Assembly (NCBI RefSeq): GCF_019797865.1
Contig: NZ_CP081869.1
Location: 310,001 to 374,000, forward strand
Length of the DNA stretch: 64,000 nt
DNA from: Chenggangzhangella methanolivorans
Lineage (GTDB): Bacteria; Pseudomonadota; Alphaproteobacteria; Rhizobiales; Methylopilaceae
Direction: 5' to 3'
Position numbers and translations under genes: made by a program. The notes below the pieces were generated by a model. It had not been told where the DNA came from. It searched no databases and was given only the letters and a program-made list of their open reading frames with translations. How positions within the stretch are numbered: the stretch's first letter is position 1; each line of letters starts with the position of its first letter. This document shows positions 42,218-52,244 of the stretch, piece after piece.

Positions 42218-43095
42218 GACGTTCGCCCCTCGAAGCGGCGCTGCAGCGCGTTGCCGAGCACGGTGAAGGAGATCACCGTCAGCGTGATGGCGGCGCCTGG
42301 AAACACGCTCGGCCACCAGGCGACGCGCAGCACGTCGCGGCTTTCGGCGAGCATGACGCCCCATTCGGGCGTCGGCGGCTGGGGCCCGAGCCCAAGGAAG
42401 CTCAGCCCCGAGACCGCGAGGATCGTGGTCCCGACATAGACCGTCCCGACCACCGGAATTGCGGTGAGGACGTTCGGCAGCAGATGGGCCGCGAAGGTCG
42501 CGAGGCGCGAGCGGCCGTAGATCACGGCGTGGGTCACGTAGTCGGCGTCGCGCACGAGCTGGGTCTGGGCGCGGACGACGCGGCCGAACTTGGGGATTCC
42601 GGCGACGCCAACCGCGACCGCGATGTTTTCCATGCCGGCGCCGAGGAAAGTGACGACCAGCATTGCGAGCAGCACGCCGGGAAACGACGAGATCACGTCG
42701 AACAGCCGGCAGATCGCCTCGTCGAGGAGCCGGCTGCGCAGGCCCGCCAGAAGCCCGAGCGCCACGCCGAACACGACGCTGATCGCGGCGCTGCCGAGCC
42801 CGATCGCGAGCGAGTACTGCGCGCCGTGGACCACGCGGGCGAAGACGTCGCGGCCGAGCCTGTCGGTGCCGAACAGATGCTCGGCCCCGGGGGCCTTCAG
42901 CGCCGCCATCACGTCCTCGGCGAGCGGGTCGGCGCGCGTGAAAAGCTCCGGCGCGATCGCGACCGCGGCCAGGACCGCGATGAAGGCCGCGGCCGCCAAC
43001 GGGGCCGACTGACGAAGCGCGTGGCCAAGGCCCGCGCGGCGTCTCGCGGGCGCTTCGGCGGCTGCGATCCTTGCGTCGAGAAGCGTGTCGGTCAT
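42214..43095 (-). CDS. ABC transporter permease, DppC type
   Basis: 293 residues. Multi-span permease with the EAA-like coupling loop (GRVVRAQTQLVRDADYVTHA) and the DRLGRDVFARVVHGAQYSL motif typical of DppC/NikC. Overlaps its neighbours by 4 bp on both sides. Confidence 0.92.
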   Translation of the reverse strand: MTDTLLDARIAAAEAPARRRAGLGHALRQSAPLAAAAFIAVLAAVAIAPELFTRADPLAEDVMAALKAPGAEHLFGTDRLGRDVFARVVHGAQYSLAIGLGSAAISVVFGVALGLLAGLRSRLLDEAICRLFDVISSFPGVLLAMLVVTFLGAGMENIAVAVGVAGIPKFGRVVRAQTQLVRDADYVTHAVIYGRSRLATFAAHLLPNVLTAIPVVGTVYVGTTILAVSGLSFLGLGPQPPTPEWGVMLAESRDVLRVAWWPSVFPGAAITLTVISFTVLGNALQRRFEGRTS

Positions 43096-44024
43096 TGCGC
43101 CCTCAGCCGGGGATCGATCGCGAGATAGACGACGTCGAGCAGCGTCGAGGCCGCCACGTGGATGAAGGCCGCGAGAAGCACCACCGCGAGCACCACCGGC
43201 ACGTCATGCGTGAGCACCGCGTTCAGCGTCACCGCGCCAAGGCCCGGCCGGCCGAAGACCTTTTCGGTGATGACGGCGCCGCCGAGCAGCCCGCCGATCA
43301 TCCAGCCTCCAAGCGTCACGGCCGGCAGCGCGGCGTGGCGCAGCACATGGCGGACGCGGATCAGCGTCTCGCCGAGGCCGCGGGCGCGCGCGGTGACGAT
43401 GAACGGCTGCTCGAGCGTCTTCTCCATCGCCTCGCGCAGCACCTGCGCGAGCAGCCCGGCGGTCGGCAGCGCGAGCGCGACGGCCGGCAGCACCAGCGAC
43501 TTCCAGTTCTGCGCGCCCGACACCGGGAACCAGCGCAGCGTGAAGGAGAACGCCATCAGCAGCAGGATGCCGATCCAGAACACCGGCGCGGAGGCGCAGA
43601 CGAGCTCGACCGTGGAGGCGACCCCACGGGCGAGCGGCCCGCGGCCCGCCGTCAGCGTCGCGGCGAGGACCGCGAGGACAAGCGCCAGCGCGCCGGCCGC
43701 GGCCGCGAGCTGCACGGTCGGCCAGACTTGCGAGCCGACGATCTCGACGACCGGCTGGCGCAGCACGTAGGAGACGCCGAAGTCGCAGGAGGCGATGCGG
43801 GCGACGAAGTCGACATATTGCTCGGGCAGGCTCCGATCGAGCCCCCACTCGGCCGCGATCGCCTCGCGCAGGCCGGGATATTCGAGGTCTCCCGCGAGAA
43901 TGTCCTCGATCTTCCCGGGCAGCGCGTGGAGGGCGACGAACGCCGTCGTGACGCTTCCCCACGCGACCAGGATGCTGGTCGCGAGCCTTGCGGCGACGCG
44001 CCGGAGCAGCGGCCTCGCGCTCAC
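43092..44024 (-). CDS. ABC transporter permease, DppB type
   Basis: About 310 residues from a GTG that overlaps the binding-protein stop. Six helices are expected. The periplasmic loop after helix 1 with LREAIAAEWGLDRSLPEQYV and the coupling segment VLREAMEKTLEQPFIVTARA, then ARGL, are diagnostic of DppB/NikB. Confidence 0.92.
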   Translation of the reverse strand: MSARPLLRRVAARLATSILVAWGSVTTAFVALHALPGKIEDILAGDLEYPGLREAIAAEWGLDRSLPEQYVDFVARIASCDFGVSYVLRQPVVEIVGSQVWPTVQLAAAAGALALVLAVLAATLTAGRGPLARGVASTVELVCASAPVFWIGILLLMAFSFTLRWFPVSGAQNWKSLVLPAVALALPTAGLLAQVLREAMEKTLEQPFIVTARARGLGETLIRVRHVLRHAALPAVTLGGWMIGGLLGGAVITEKVFGRPGLGAVTLNAVLTHDVPVVLAVVLLAAFIHVAASTLLDVVYLAIDPRLRAQ

Positions 44025-45646
44025 CGGCTCGCGAGCCAGACGTCGTGGAGGCTCGAGGGCGAGTCGAGCTGCGCCTCGAACGACAGGCCGCGCACCGTGT
44101 CCTTGGCGGCGAGCTGGTAGTTCGCCGAGAACAGCGGGACGATGAAGGCCTCGTCCACCGCGCGTTTCTGCGCGGCGTCGACGAGCTGTTTCTTCTCCTC
44201 GACGTCGGTGGCGGCGAGCGCCGCGTTGATGAGGCGAAAGAGCTCCTTGTCGCCCTTGGCGGCGGCGGCGCGGATGAAGCCCTGCTCGCCGATGTTGCTC
44301 TGCAGCTCCTGGGCCGCGTCGGCGGGCAGGAACGTGTTTGGATAGATCGTCCAGGTCGCCTTCTCGCGCTGCTGCGCCCACTCGCCCGCCGTGATGATGC
44401 GCAGCTTGAGGTCGAAGCCGAGGTTCTTGCGCAGTTGCGCTTGCAGGCCCTGGATCAGCACGTCGCGGTTGTCGCGCACGAAGGGCTGCGGGTAGCCGAC
44501 CTCGATGGTGAGGCGCTTGCCGTCCTTGATGCGGAAGCCCTCCGCGTCTCGCCCCGTCCAGCCGGCCTCGTCGAGAATGGCGTTGGCCTTCTTCGGGTCG
44601 TTGCCCCAGCTGCCTTCGAGAGCCTTGTTGTAGAACGGGTTTTCCGGGCCGATGTTCGACCAGGCGCGGCGCACCGTGCCGAGATAGACGCCCTGCACCA
44701 GCCCGGCGATGTCGCCGCCGTCGCGCAAGGCGCGCCGCACCCGGACGTCGTCGGCCGGCGGGATCGTGTAGTTGATGTTGAAGGTGAACGAGGTCTGGGC
44801 GCCCGACGGCCCGACGAGGAACTGGAAGCCGGGTTGACCCTTGAACAGAGCGACGTCGATCGGCTGGACGCCTTCGATGACGTCGACCTGATCGGAAGAG
44901 AGCGCGCCGGCGCGCACCGAGTATTCCGGCAGGAAGCGGATGGTCGCGGTGTCGAGATAGGCCGGCCCCTGATGCGCCGCATAACCCGGCGCCCAGCGAT
45001 AGGCCTCGTTGCGCTTGAGCTGCACCGACTGCCCGCGGGTGTAGGACTGGAACACGAACGGACCGGTGCCGGCGAGCGCCGGGCCGCCCGAGCACAGCCG
45101 GTCGCCGGACTTCAGCGCCTTGGGTGACAGGATGCCGAGGCGAATGCTCGAAAACGCTTCGAGCAACGCGGAGTCCGGCCGCTTCAGCGTCACCCGCAGC
45201 TCAGTGGGCGAGAGGACCTCGGATTTCTCGTAGGCCAGCAGAAGCTGACCGGCGGCGTTGGTGTTCGCCGGCTCCTTGATGAAGTCGAAATTGAACTTGA
45301 GCGCTTCGGCGTCGAACTTCTCGCCGTCGTGGAACGTCACGTCGTCGCGCAGCTTGAAGTCGTAGGTCTTGCCGTCCGGCGAAATCGTCCAGGAGGTCGC
45401 GAGCCAGGGCAGAAAGCGGCCGTCGGCGTTCTTGGCGACGAGCGAGTCCACGAAGTTGCGGATCACGATGAAGGAGTTCTGCTGCTCGGACCGCTGCGGG
45501 TTGAAGCAGGCAGGCTCTGTCGTCACGCCGAATGTCAGCGAGCCGCCAGGCTTCGGCTGTTCGGCGAAGACCGCGCCGGGCGCAGCGAGCGCAAGCGCGA
45601 GGAAGGAACCGCCGGCGGCGCGGCGCAGGTGTCTATGGGCGATCAT
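44021..45646 (-). CDS. ABC transporter substrate-binding protein, family 5 (DppA-like)
   Basis: About 541 residues with a signal peptide (FLALALAAPGAVFAEQPKPG). GGSLTFGVTTEPACFNPQ and WTISPDGKTYDFKLRDDVTF are standard for family 5 binding proteins that take up peptides, nickel chelates, glutathione and similar molecules. Genomic context suggests a sulfur-containing substrate. Frame intact. First gene of the transporter block, 62 bp after the DszC-like gene. Confidence 0.92.
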   Translation of the reverse strand: MIAHRHLRRAAGGSFLALALAAPGAVFAEQPKPGGSLTFGVTTEPACFNPQRSEQQNSFIVIRNFVDSLVAKNADGRFLPWLATSWTISPDGKTYDFKLRDDVTFHDGEKFDAEALKFNFDFIKEPANTNAAGQLLLAYEKSEVLSPTELRVTLKRPDSALLEAFSSIRLGILSPKALKSGDRLCSGGPALAGTGPFVFQSYTRGQSVQLKRNEAYRWAPGYAAHQGPAYLDTATIRFLPEYSVRAGALSSDQVDVIEGVQPIDVALFKGQPGFQFLVGPSGAQTSFTFNINYTIPPADDVRVRRALRDGGDIAGLVQGVYLGTVRRAWSNIGPENPFYNKALEGSWGNDPKKANAILDEAGWTGRDAEGFRIKDGKRLTIEVGYPQPFVRDNRDVLIQGLQAQLRKNLGFDLKLRIITAGEWAQQREKATWTIYPNTFLPADAAQELQSNIGEQGFIRAAAAKGDKELFRLINAALAATDVEEKKQLVDAAQKRAVDEAFIVPLFSANYQLAAKDTVRGLSFEAQLDSPSSLHDVWLASR

Positions 45647-45708
45647 CGATCGGCTCGTCTGAGGGAGGAAGGGCGTGGTCCGCACTTTCGCGCGGCCGAA
45701 AGCGCAGA

Positions 45709-46923
45709 TCAGAAGAAGCCCTGCGAGGGCAGCGGCGTCCCATGCAGCGCATATGCGCCGAGCGCGCTCGCCTTGAGGGGGGTGGGGTTGTGAGAGGACA
45801 GCGTCCGGGCGTTTCGCCAGTGCCGGTCGAGGCCCGCCGTGCGCTTGGTCGCCGAGGCGCCGCCGACGTCGAACAGGCGCGTGGCGGCGCGCAGCGTGAG
45901 TTCGTCGGCGACGAGCTTCGCCCGCGCGGTGGCGGCCGCCGCATTCACCGCCAGCTGTTCGGCCGGAAGGCCCTGCCGGCGCGCCTCGAATACGAGGTCG
46001 AGCGCGTCGGCCGCGGCGAGCACGACGGATTCGGCCGCGAATGCCGAGGCGGAGATCTCGCCGATCACCCCGAGCAGAACCGGGTCGTCTGCGGCCCGTT
46101 CGGAGCTGGCGTAATAGAAATGTCGCTCCTTGCGGCCGCCGAGCAGCGCCGAGGCGTCGGCCAGCACATTGCGGCAAATGCCCGCCACGACGCCGGTCAC
46201 GATGAGCTGCGCCAGCGTGTTGGCGTAGGGCACGCCGTAGCCGACCTCTTCGGTATCCGGGATCACTTCGTCGGCCTCGACGCGCACGTCTCGCAGCACC
46301 GTGGTGCCGGAGCCGGTCAGTCGTTGGCCCGCGCCGTCCCAGTCGTCGACGAGTTCGACGCCGTCGCGTTCGACGGGGATGATGGCGGAGGCGGGTCGGC
46401 CGTCCGGCAGCACCGCGCGGATCAGGACGAAGTCCGCGTAAAGCGCGCCGGTGCTGTAATATTTCCGTCCGTTCAGCAGATAGCCGTCGCCGGCTTGCGT
46501 CAGCGTCGTGGCGTAGTCGCTCGCGCCGATCTTGGCGCTTGTGAGTTCGGTGTTTGCGACGCCCACGATCGCGCCGGTGGCGACGAGGCCCGACCAGCGC
46601 TCGCGCCCCGGAACGGCATGAGGCAGCGCGAAACGATCGACGAAGGCGTAGTGGTTGCGCAGCGCATGGGCGACGTTCGAGTCCGCCGCCGCAAGCCCGA
46701 TCACGAAGGACAACAGCCGGCGCAGCGAATAGCCGCGGCCGCCCTCCTCCACGGGCAGACGCAGCGCGCCGACGCGGCGCTCGCGCAGCAGCGCGATGAC
46801 GTCGGTCGGGTGGACGCGTTCGCGGTCGCGCTCGGCGGCGCGCGCGCCCACCTCGGCGAACAGGCTCTGGAAGTCGTCGTCACGGACGGCCGCGAACGCG
46901 GCGGCGGGCGTCGGAGCGTTCAC
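45709..46923 (-). CDS. Acyl-CoA dehydrogenase-fold flavin monooxygenase, DszC/SfnB-like
   Basis: 404 residues. The fold is that of acyl-CoA dehydrogenases (VGVANTELTSAKIG, GYLLNGRKYYSTGALYADFV, LFDVGGASATKRTAGLDRHW). The last segment, with a His-x-x-Asn-x-R-T-like end (DRHWRNARTLSSHNP), is characteristic of the DszC, SfnB and related oxygenases that attack sulfides or sulfones rather than CoA esters. The start overlaps the small regulator upstream by 4 bp. Confidence 0.85.
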   Translation of the reverse strand: MNAPTPAAAFAAVRDDDFQSLFAEVGARAAERDRERVHPTDVIALLRERRVGALRLPVEEGGRGYSLRRLLSFVIGLAAADSNVAHALRNHYAFVDRFALPHAVPGRERWSGLVATGAIVGVANTELTSAKIGASDYATTLTQAGDGYLLNGRKYYSTGALYADFVLIRAVLPDGRPASAIIPVERDGVELVDDWDGAGQRLTGSGTTVLRDVRVEADEVIPDTEEVGYGVPYANTLAQLIVTGVVAGICRNVLADASALLGGRKERHFYYASSERAADDPVLLGVIGEISASAFAAESVVLAAADALDLVFEARRQGLPAEQLAVNAAAATARAKLVADELTLRAATRLFDVGGASATKRTAGLDRHWRNARTLSSHNPTPLKASALGAYALHGTPLPSQGFF

Positions 46924-47279
46924 GGCCGCGGCTCCGCCTGGACGGCCGGCGTCTGCGAATAGGCCTCGAGCTTTCGCTCGATCGATTCCGCCAGCAAGGC
47001 GAGCGTCTCGATCCTGGCCTCGAGCTGCGGGACGATCCTGGCGCGGATCGTGACGGCGAGCCGCCGTTCGACGTCGGGAGTGATGCGGCGCTGGTCGTTC
47101 ACCATCGCAAACAGCAGCGGCCGGGAGACCTTGAGTTCAGTGGCGAGCGGCGCATGGAAGCGGGGTCCGAAGATCGCCTGTCCGGCCTGGGCGAGCCGGG
47201 TCGCCGCGGCCGATCGCGGCGGCGAGCCCGCGCCCACGGCCAGCGGGTCGAAGCCGATGTCAGTTTCAGAGGGCGGCAT
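46920..47279 (-). CDS. Small helix-turn-helix-like protein, possible local regulator
   Basis: 119 residues. The segment [20 protein letters not shown], followed by [12 protein letters not shown], resembles the helix-turn-helix of phage-repressor-like (XRE) proteins. The C-terminal part is helical ([20 protein letters not shown]). It is the first gene of the minus-strand block and faces ssuD across a 163-bp divergent region with a small palindrome, so autoregulation is plausible. Assignment is by pattern only. Confidence 0.5.
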   Translation of the reverse strand: MPPSETDIGFDPLAVGAGSPPRSAAATRLAQAGQAIFGPRFHAPLATELKVSRPLLFAMVNDQRRITPDVERRLAVTIRARIVPQLEARIETLALLAESIERKLEAYSQTPAVQAEPRP

Positions 47280-47315
47280 GGAAAAGCCTCGCGAGACGTC
47301 GCGTCGGTTATTGAT

Positions 47316-47330
47316 CTATCAAAGTGATAG
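47316..47330. promoter_or_regulatory. Palindrome in the divergent promoter region of the organosulfur genes
   Basis: CTATCA-AAG-TGATAG is a perfect 6-bp inverted repeat with 3-base spacing, set in an AT-rich stretch (TTATTGATC..GAATGTATGG) unlike the surrounding GC-rich DNA. It lies 36 bp upstream of the small helix-turn-helix gene and 113 bp upstream of ssuD. Candidate operator or promoter. Confidence 0.45.
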
Positions 47331-47442
47331 AATGTATGGAAAAAGCGCGTCAAGCGGCTTTGCTGCAGCGCGCCATCGCGATCGGCGGACGCTCCGCGCG
47401 ATCGGCAAGATCCGCTTGGCATTCCAAAGGACGAGATTTTCG

Positions 47443-48573
47443 ATGACCGCGCCGCTCTCGATGTTCTGGTTCATCCCGACGCAGGGCGACGGGACCTATA
47501 TCGGTTCCGACATCGGCCATCGGCCGGCGGATTTTCCCTATCTCGAGCAGATCGCGATCGCGGTGGACCGGCTGGGGTTCGAGGGCGTTCTGCTGCCCAC
47601 CGGCAAGGGGTGCGAAGAGTCTTGGATCGTCGCCACGGCGCTCGCCGCCGCGACGGAACGGTTGAAGTTTCTCGTGGCGCTGCGCCCCGGCGTCACCAGC
47701 CCGGCCTTTGCGGCCCGGCAGGCGGCGGCGCTCGACCGCATCAGCCGCGGACGGCTGCTGCTCAACGTCGTCGTGGGCGGCGACGCGGCGGAGCTCGCGG
47801 GCGACGGCGTCTTCCTGGATCACGACGCCCGCTACGAACAGGCCGCCGAATTCCTCACGGTCTGGCGGCGCATGCTGTCGGGCGAAAAGGTCGACTTCGA
47901 GGGCGAGCACCTGAAGGCGTTCGGGGCGGAGCTCGCTTTCCCGCCGGTGCAGACCCCGCATCCGCCGCTCTGGTTCGGCGGATCGTCCGACGCCGCGATC
48001 GAGCTCGCGGCCGACCAGACCGAGGTCTACCTCTCATGGGGCGAGCCGGTCGATCAGGTGGCGGAGAAGATCGAGCGCGTCCGCGCCGCAGCCGCCAGAC
48101 GGGGCCGAAGGTTGAAGTTCGGCTTGCGGATCCACCTGATCGTCCGAGAGACCGCAGCCGAGGCCTGGAGCGCCGCCAACCGCCTCATCAGCAAGGTATC
48201 GGACGACGCGATCGCCGCCACGCAGGCGATGGCCGCGAAGTCCGACTCCGTGGGCCAGGCGCGCATGACCGCGCTGCATGGCGGACGGCGGGACAATTTG
48301 GAGATCGCTCCCAACCTCTGGGCGGGCCTTGGCCTCGTGCGCAAGGGCGCGGGCACGGCGCTCGTCGGCGATCCGGAGACGGTGGCGCAGCGACTTCGGG
48401 AGTATCAGGCCGTCGGCGTCGATACGATCATCGCTTCCGGCTACCCGCATCTCGAGGAGGCCTTCAAGGTCGCGGAGCTGCTGTTCCCGCATCTCGGCGT
48501 GGGCGAGAGGGGCCGTCAGCGCCACGCCACGATCGGCGGCGAGTTCGGCGTCAGGGCTGCGGCGACGTCCTGA
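47443..48573 (+). CDS. ssuD: Alkanesulfonate monooxygenase
   Basis: 376 residues. FMNH2-dependent enzyme that releases sulfite from alkanesulfonates. Typical motifs: [75 protein letters not shown] and [20 protein letters not shown]. The ATG at 47443 follows AAAGGACG. The flavin reductase SsuE is not visible in the window. It opens the plus-strand block. Confidence 0.93.
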   Translation: MTAPLSMFWFIPTQGDGTYIGSDIGHRPADFPYLEQIAIAVDRLGFEGVLLPTGKGCEESWIVATALAAATERLKFLVALRPGVTSPAFAARQAAALDRISRGRLLLNVVVGGDAAELAGDGVFLDHDARYEQAAEFLTVWRRMLSGEKVDFEGEHLKAFGAELAFPPVQTPHPPLWFGGSSDAAIELAADQTEVYLSWGEPVDQVAEKIERVRAAAARRGRRLKFGLRIHLIVRETAAEAWSAANRLISKVSDDAIAATQAMAAKSDSVGQARMTALHGGRRDNLEIAPNLWAGLGLVRKGAGTALVGDPETVAQRLREYQAVGVDTIIASGYPHLEEAFKVAELLFPHLGVGERGRQRHATIGGEFGVRAAATS

Positions 48574-48645
48574 GGGCGTCTTGCGCGGGGGCTGTCCCCT
48601 GACGCACGATCGCCGCGCTCGCAAGACCAACAAACGAGGCCAATC

Positions 48646-49211
48646 ATGAGCCGCCTGCCGCTTCGCACGCTCGACGACGCGCCCGACGCCGCAAAGCCTT
48701 TCCTCGCCAGCGCCGAGAAGGCGAACGGTTTCTGCCCAATCTTTTAAGGGTTCTGGCCAACGCCCCGACGGCGCTTGAGGCTTATCTGACCGTCGGCGGC
48801 ATCAACGGCCGCGCGTCGCTGACGCTCGCCGAGCGCGAGGTCGTCCAGATCACCGCCGCGGCGACCCATGGCTGCGGCTTCTGCGTCGCCGGCCACACCA
48901 AGGTGGCGACCGCCAAAGCCGGACTTCCCGGCGCGCAGGTCGAGGCGCTCCGCGGCGTCCGCACGACGGGCGAGGCCAAACTCGACGCCGTGCAAGCCTT
49001 CACCACCGCGGTGATCGCGACCCGCGGCAAGGTGGAGGACGCCGATCTCGCCGCCTTGAAGGCTGCCGGCTACGACGATCAGGCCGCGCTCGAAGTCGTG
49101 CTGGGCGTCAGCCTCGCCACGCTCTGCAACTTCGCCAACAATCTCGGGCAACCTCCGCTCAATCCCCAGCTCGAGGACTACCGCTGGGACGGCCTGAAGG
49201 CGGCGGAATGA
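48646..49211 (+). CDS. AhpD-like carboxymuconolactone decarboxylase-family protein (one frame break)
   Basis: About 188 residues. The CxxC redox motif is in THGCGFCVAGHTK, as in AhpD-type peroxidase-related proteins. The N-terminal part (SRLPLRTLDDAPDAAKPFL) is in another frame; a missing C at about 48731 (GGTTTC[C]TGCCC) joins the two into GFLPNLLRVLANAPTALEAY. Such proteins commonly accompany flavin monooxygenase and acyl-CoA-dehydrogenase-like genes in sulfur-scavenging clusters. Overlaps the next gene by 4 bp. Confidence 0.85.
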
Positions 49212-50280
49212 GCCTCGACCCTTCGCTCGAACACTGGCTTGACGACAACGCGTCGGCGCTCGACGCCGGGATCGGCGATCCAGCGACGCTGCTGAAGCGG
49301 CTTGCGGACGCCGGCCTCTTCCGGATCGGCGCGCCGGTCGAGCTCGACGGTTCGGGCGGCGACATTTCCGACGCGGTCGAGGCGTTGGCGCAGGTCGCCG
49401 AACGCTCGCTGGCGGCCGGCTTCGTGTTCTGGGGCCACCGGACCTACATCGAATATCTGCTGCAGAGCCCGAACGCCGCCCTTCGGGACCGTCATCTCAC
49501 CCGTCTCTTCGACGGTTCGCTCGCGGGCGCGACCGGCCTCTCCAACGCCATGAAGTTCCTGGCGGGACTTGAAGAGCTGCAGATCGCCGCGGCGCGGTCC
49601 GGCGAGGATTTCGTCCTCGACGGCAAGATGCCCTGGGTGACCAACCTCCAGACCGGCAACTATCTGGTGGCGGCGGCCGTCCAGGGCCCGGACGGCGCGC
49701 CCTTCGTGGCCTCGATCGCCCATGACGGCGCGGGCGTCGAACGTTCGCCGGACCTCGACCTCATGGCCATGCGCTCGACCGCGACCGCGGCCGTCAGGCT
49801 GACCGGCGTTCCCCTGCCGGCGAGCGACGTGATCGCCGCCGACGCCAAGGGCTGGCTCCCCGCCGTGCGGCCCGCTTTCCTCGGGCTGCAATGCGGCATG
49901 TCGATCGGCGTCGCGCGCCGCTCGATCGCCGAGGCCGCCGCTGCGGCGGGTTCCGGTCGCCATGTGCTGCGGCCAGAGATCGAAGCTTTGTCGGAGCGGC
50001 TCGCAGCGTCCAAGCGGGCGCTTCATGAGGGGCTCCACGAGGGCGTCTTCCGCACGCGGCCGCAGATCTCTTCCGCATCCGCATCGCGCTCTGCGAGGCC
50101 GCGACGCAAGCCGTCCAGCTCGAGCTGCAGGCGAGCGGCGGCAAGTGCTACCTCGTCGCCCCCGGCGAAGGCTTCGCGCGGCGCTGGCGCGAGGCGGCGT
50201 TCCTGCCGATCATCACGCCGAGCATCGTGCAGCTGAAAAACGCGCTCGCGGGCCAGGTCCATGCGGGACGCGCCGCATGA
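49208..50280 (+). CDS. Acyl-CoA dehydrogenase-like oxidoreductase (one frame break)
   Basis: About 357 residues. Acyl-CoA-dehydrogenase-like text: LADAGLFRIGAPVELDGSGG, FVFWGHRTYIEYLLQSPN, AGATGLSNAMKFLAGLEELQ. The C-terminal helices (IALCEAATQAVQLELQASGG, APGEGFARRWREAAFLPIIT) continue in another frame after about 50060, consistent with one missing base. Shorter than CoA-acting enzymes. Substrate unknown, probably sulfur-related from context. The stop overlaps the start of the ATPase gene. Confidence 0.8.
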
Positions 50281-51038
50281 ACGCGCCGGCGCTCGAGGTC
50301 AGCGGCTTTCGATCCGCTATCCGGGCGCCGCGCCCGTGATCGCTGATCTCGATCTGGCGGTCGCGCCCGGCGAGATCGTGGCGGGCTCGGCCAGAGCGGC
50401 GTCGGCAAGTCGAGCCTTCTTCGGGTGCTCGGCGGGCTCCAGCGCGCAAGCTCCGGCCGCGTGCTCGCGGGCGGCGTCGAGATAGACGCGCCGCAGCCGC
50501 GCGTCGCCGTCGCGTTCAGGATCCCGCGCTGCTGCCGTGGCTGACGCTCGAGGGAAACGTCGCGTTCGGGCTCGACTTCAAGCGCCAGCCGAGGCGCGAG
50601 GCCGCGGCCCGCAAGGCGCTGATCGACGCCGCGATCGCCGAGGTCGGGCTGGAGGCGGCCCGAAAGTTCGCCCCTCGGCGCTTTCGGGCGGCATGGCGCA
50701 GCGCACCGCGCTCGCCCGCTGTCTCGCCCGCGAACCCGACGTGCTGCTGCTCGACGAGCCGTTCGGCGCGCTCGACGAGGTGACGCGCGCCGCCATGCAG
50801 GCGCTTCTGCTGAAAGTCGTGGCCCGCCATCGCGCCGCGGCTCTACTCATCACCCACGACGTCGACGAGGCGCTCAACGTCGCGGACCGCATCGTGCTTC
50901 TCGGCGGCGCGCCGGCCCGCGCCGTCGGGGTCTGGGACGTCGATCTGCCCCATCCGCGCGAGGACGCCGTGGCCGAGACCGCGCGCGCTCCGCATCGAAA
51001 TCCTCACCGCCCTTCGTTCGGCCGTGCGCCGACATTGA
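50277..51038 (+). CDS. Sulfonate/nitrate/taurine-type ABC transporter ATPase (several frame breaks)
   Basis: About 254 residues if reconstructed. Pieces in changing frames are SIRYPGAAPVIADLDLAVAP, a Walker A region reading GQSGVGKSSLLRVLGGL, the Q-loop (VAFQDPALLPWLTLEGN), the signature ALSGGMAQRTALARCLA, Walker B (VLLLDEPFGALDEVTRAAM) and the H-loop (LITHDVDEAL). At least five single-base breaks occur (about 50310, 50385, 50515, 50675 and 50985). It is the ATPase of the SsuABC-like system whose binding protein and permease follow. With so many breaks it is either badly sequenced or inactivated. Confidence 0.75.
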
Positions 51039-51051
51039 CGGACAAAAACCC

Positions 51052-52244
51052 ATGCCGACCGACGATTTCATTTTCTCTCGCCGCGACGCCGTCCGGCTTG
51101 CGGCCCTCTTCACCGCGGCCGGGGCCGCGCCGCTCCTGAAAGCCGCGGAAGCGCGCGCGCAAAGCCCCGACAAGCCGGTGAAGATCGGCTACCTGCCGAT
51201 CACCGACGCGACGCCGCTCCTCGTTGCGCACGGAAAAGGCTTCTTCGACAAGGAGGGGCTGAAGGCCGAAAAGCCCGTGCTATTCCGCAGCTGGGCCCAG
51301 ATCGTCGAGGCCTTCGTCTCCGGCCAGGTCAACGTCGTGCATTTGCTCTCGCCCATCACCGTCTGGGCGCGCTTCGGCTCGAAGGCCCCGGCCAAGGTCG
51401 TGGCGTGGAACCATACGGGCGGCTCGGGGCTCACCGTCGGAAACGACGTGACGGACGTGAAACAGCTCGGCGGCAAGACCGTCGCGGTGCCGTTTTGGTA
51501 TTCGATCCCAACGTGGTGCTGCAGGCGCTGCTGAAGGAAAACGGCCTCACGCCCGTCACCAAGAAGGGCGGAGAGCTGAAACCGAACGAGGTGCAGCTCG
51601 TCATCATGGCGCCGTCCGACATGGTCCCGGCGCTCGCGGCCAAGCAGATCGCCGGCTACATCGTGGCCGAACCGTTCAACGCCGCAGCCGAGGCGCTCGG
51701 CGTCGGCAAGGTGCTGCGGTTCACGGGCGACGTCTGGAAGGACCACGCCTGCTGCGTCGTGTTCATGCAGGAGCGTGACCTCAACGAGCGGCCCGAATGG
51801 TCCCAGAAGGTCGTGGACGCCATGGTCAAGGCGCAGCTCTGGACCCGCGACAACCGCGCCGAAACCGCGGCTCTCCTCTCCAAGGACGGCGAAAACAAAT
51901 ACACGCCGCACGCCAAAGCCGTGCTTGAAAAGGTGCTGGCGCCAGCCGAGACCGACGTCGAGGCCTATGTGAAGTCCGGCGCGATCAAGAACGCGGATTG
52001 GCGCGAGCGGCGCATCGACTTCCAGCCCTATCCGTTCCCGAGCTACACCGAAGAGCTGGTGAAGCGCCTGAAGGAGACCGCGATCGAGGGCGACAACCGC
52101 TTCCTCGCCGAGCTCGATCCGGCGACGGCGGCGCGCGAGCTCGTCGACGACCGCTTCGTGCGCAAGGCGGTCGAGGCGGCAGGCGGGCTCAAGGCCTTCG
52201 GTCTCGCCGACAGCTGGACGCGCTCCGAAATCGTGTCGGCGTGA
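51052..52244 (+). CDS. SsuA/NrtA-like ABC substrate-binding protein (one frame break)
   Basis: About 397 residues. The N-terminus has a twin-arginine-like signal (FSRRDAVRLAALFTAAGAA). Then VKIGYLPITDATPLLVAHGK and LKAEKPVLFRSWAQIVEAF are typical of nitrate/sulfonate/bicarbonate binding proteins. The frame shifts near 51505 (one base missing in TCGATCC[.]CAACGTGG), after which FDPNVVLQ..LKENGLTPV follows. Probable ligand is a sulfonate or related sulfur compound, judged from ssuD and the exporter nearby. Confidence 0.87.

Noticed and set aside
50277..51038. Programmed frameshifting in the ABC ATPase gene
   Set aside because: At least five breaks at unrelated contexts without slippery heptamers or stimulatory structures; sequence error or decay is simpler.
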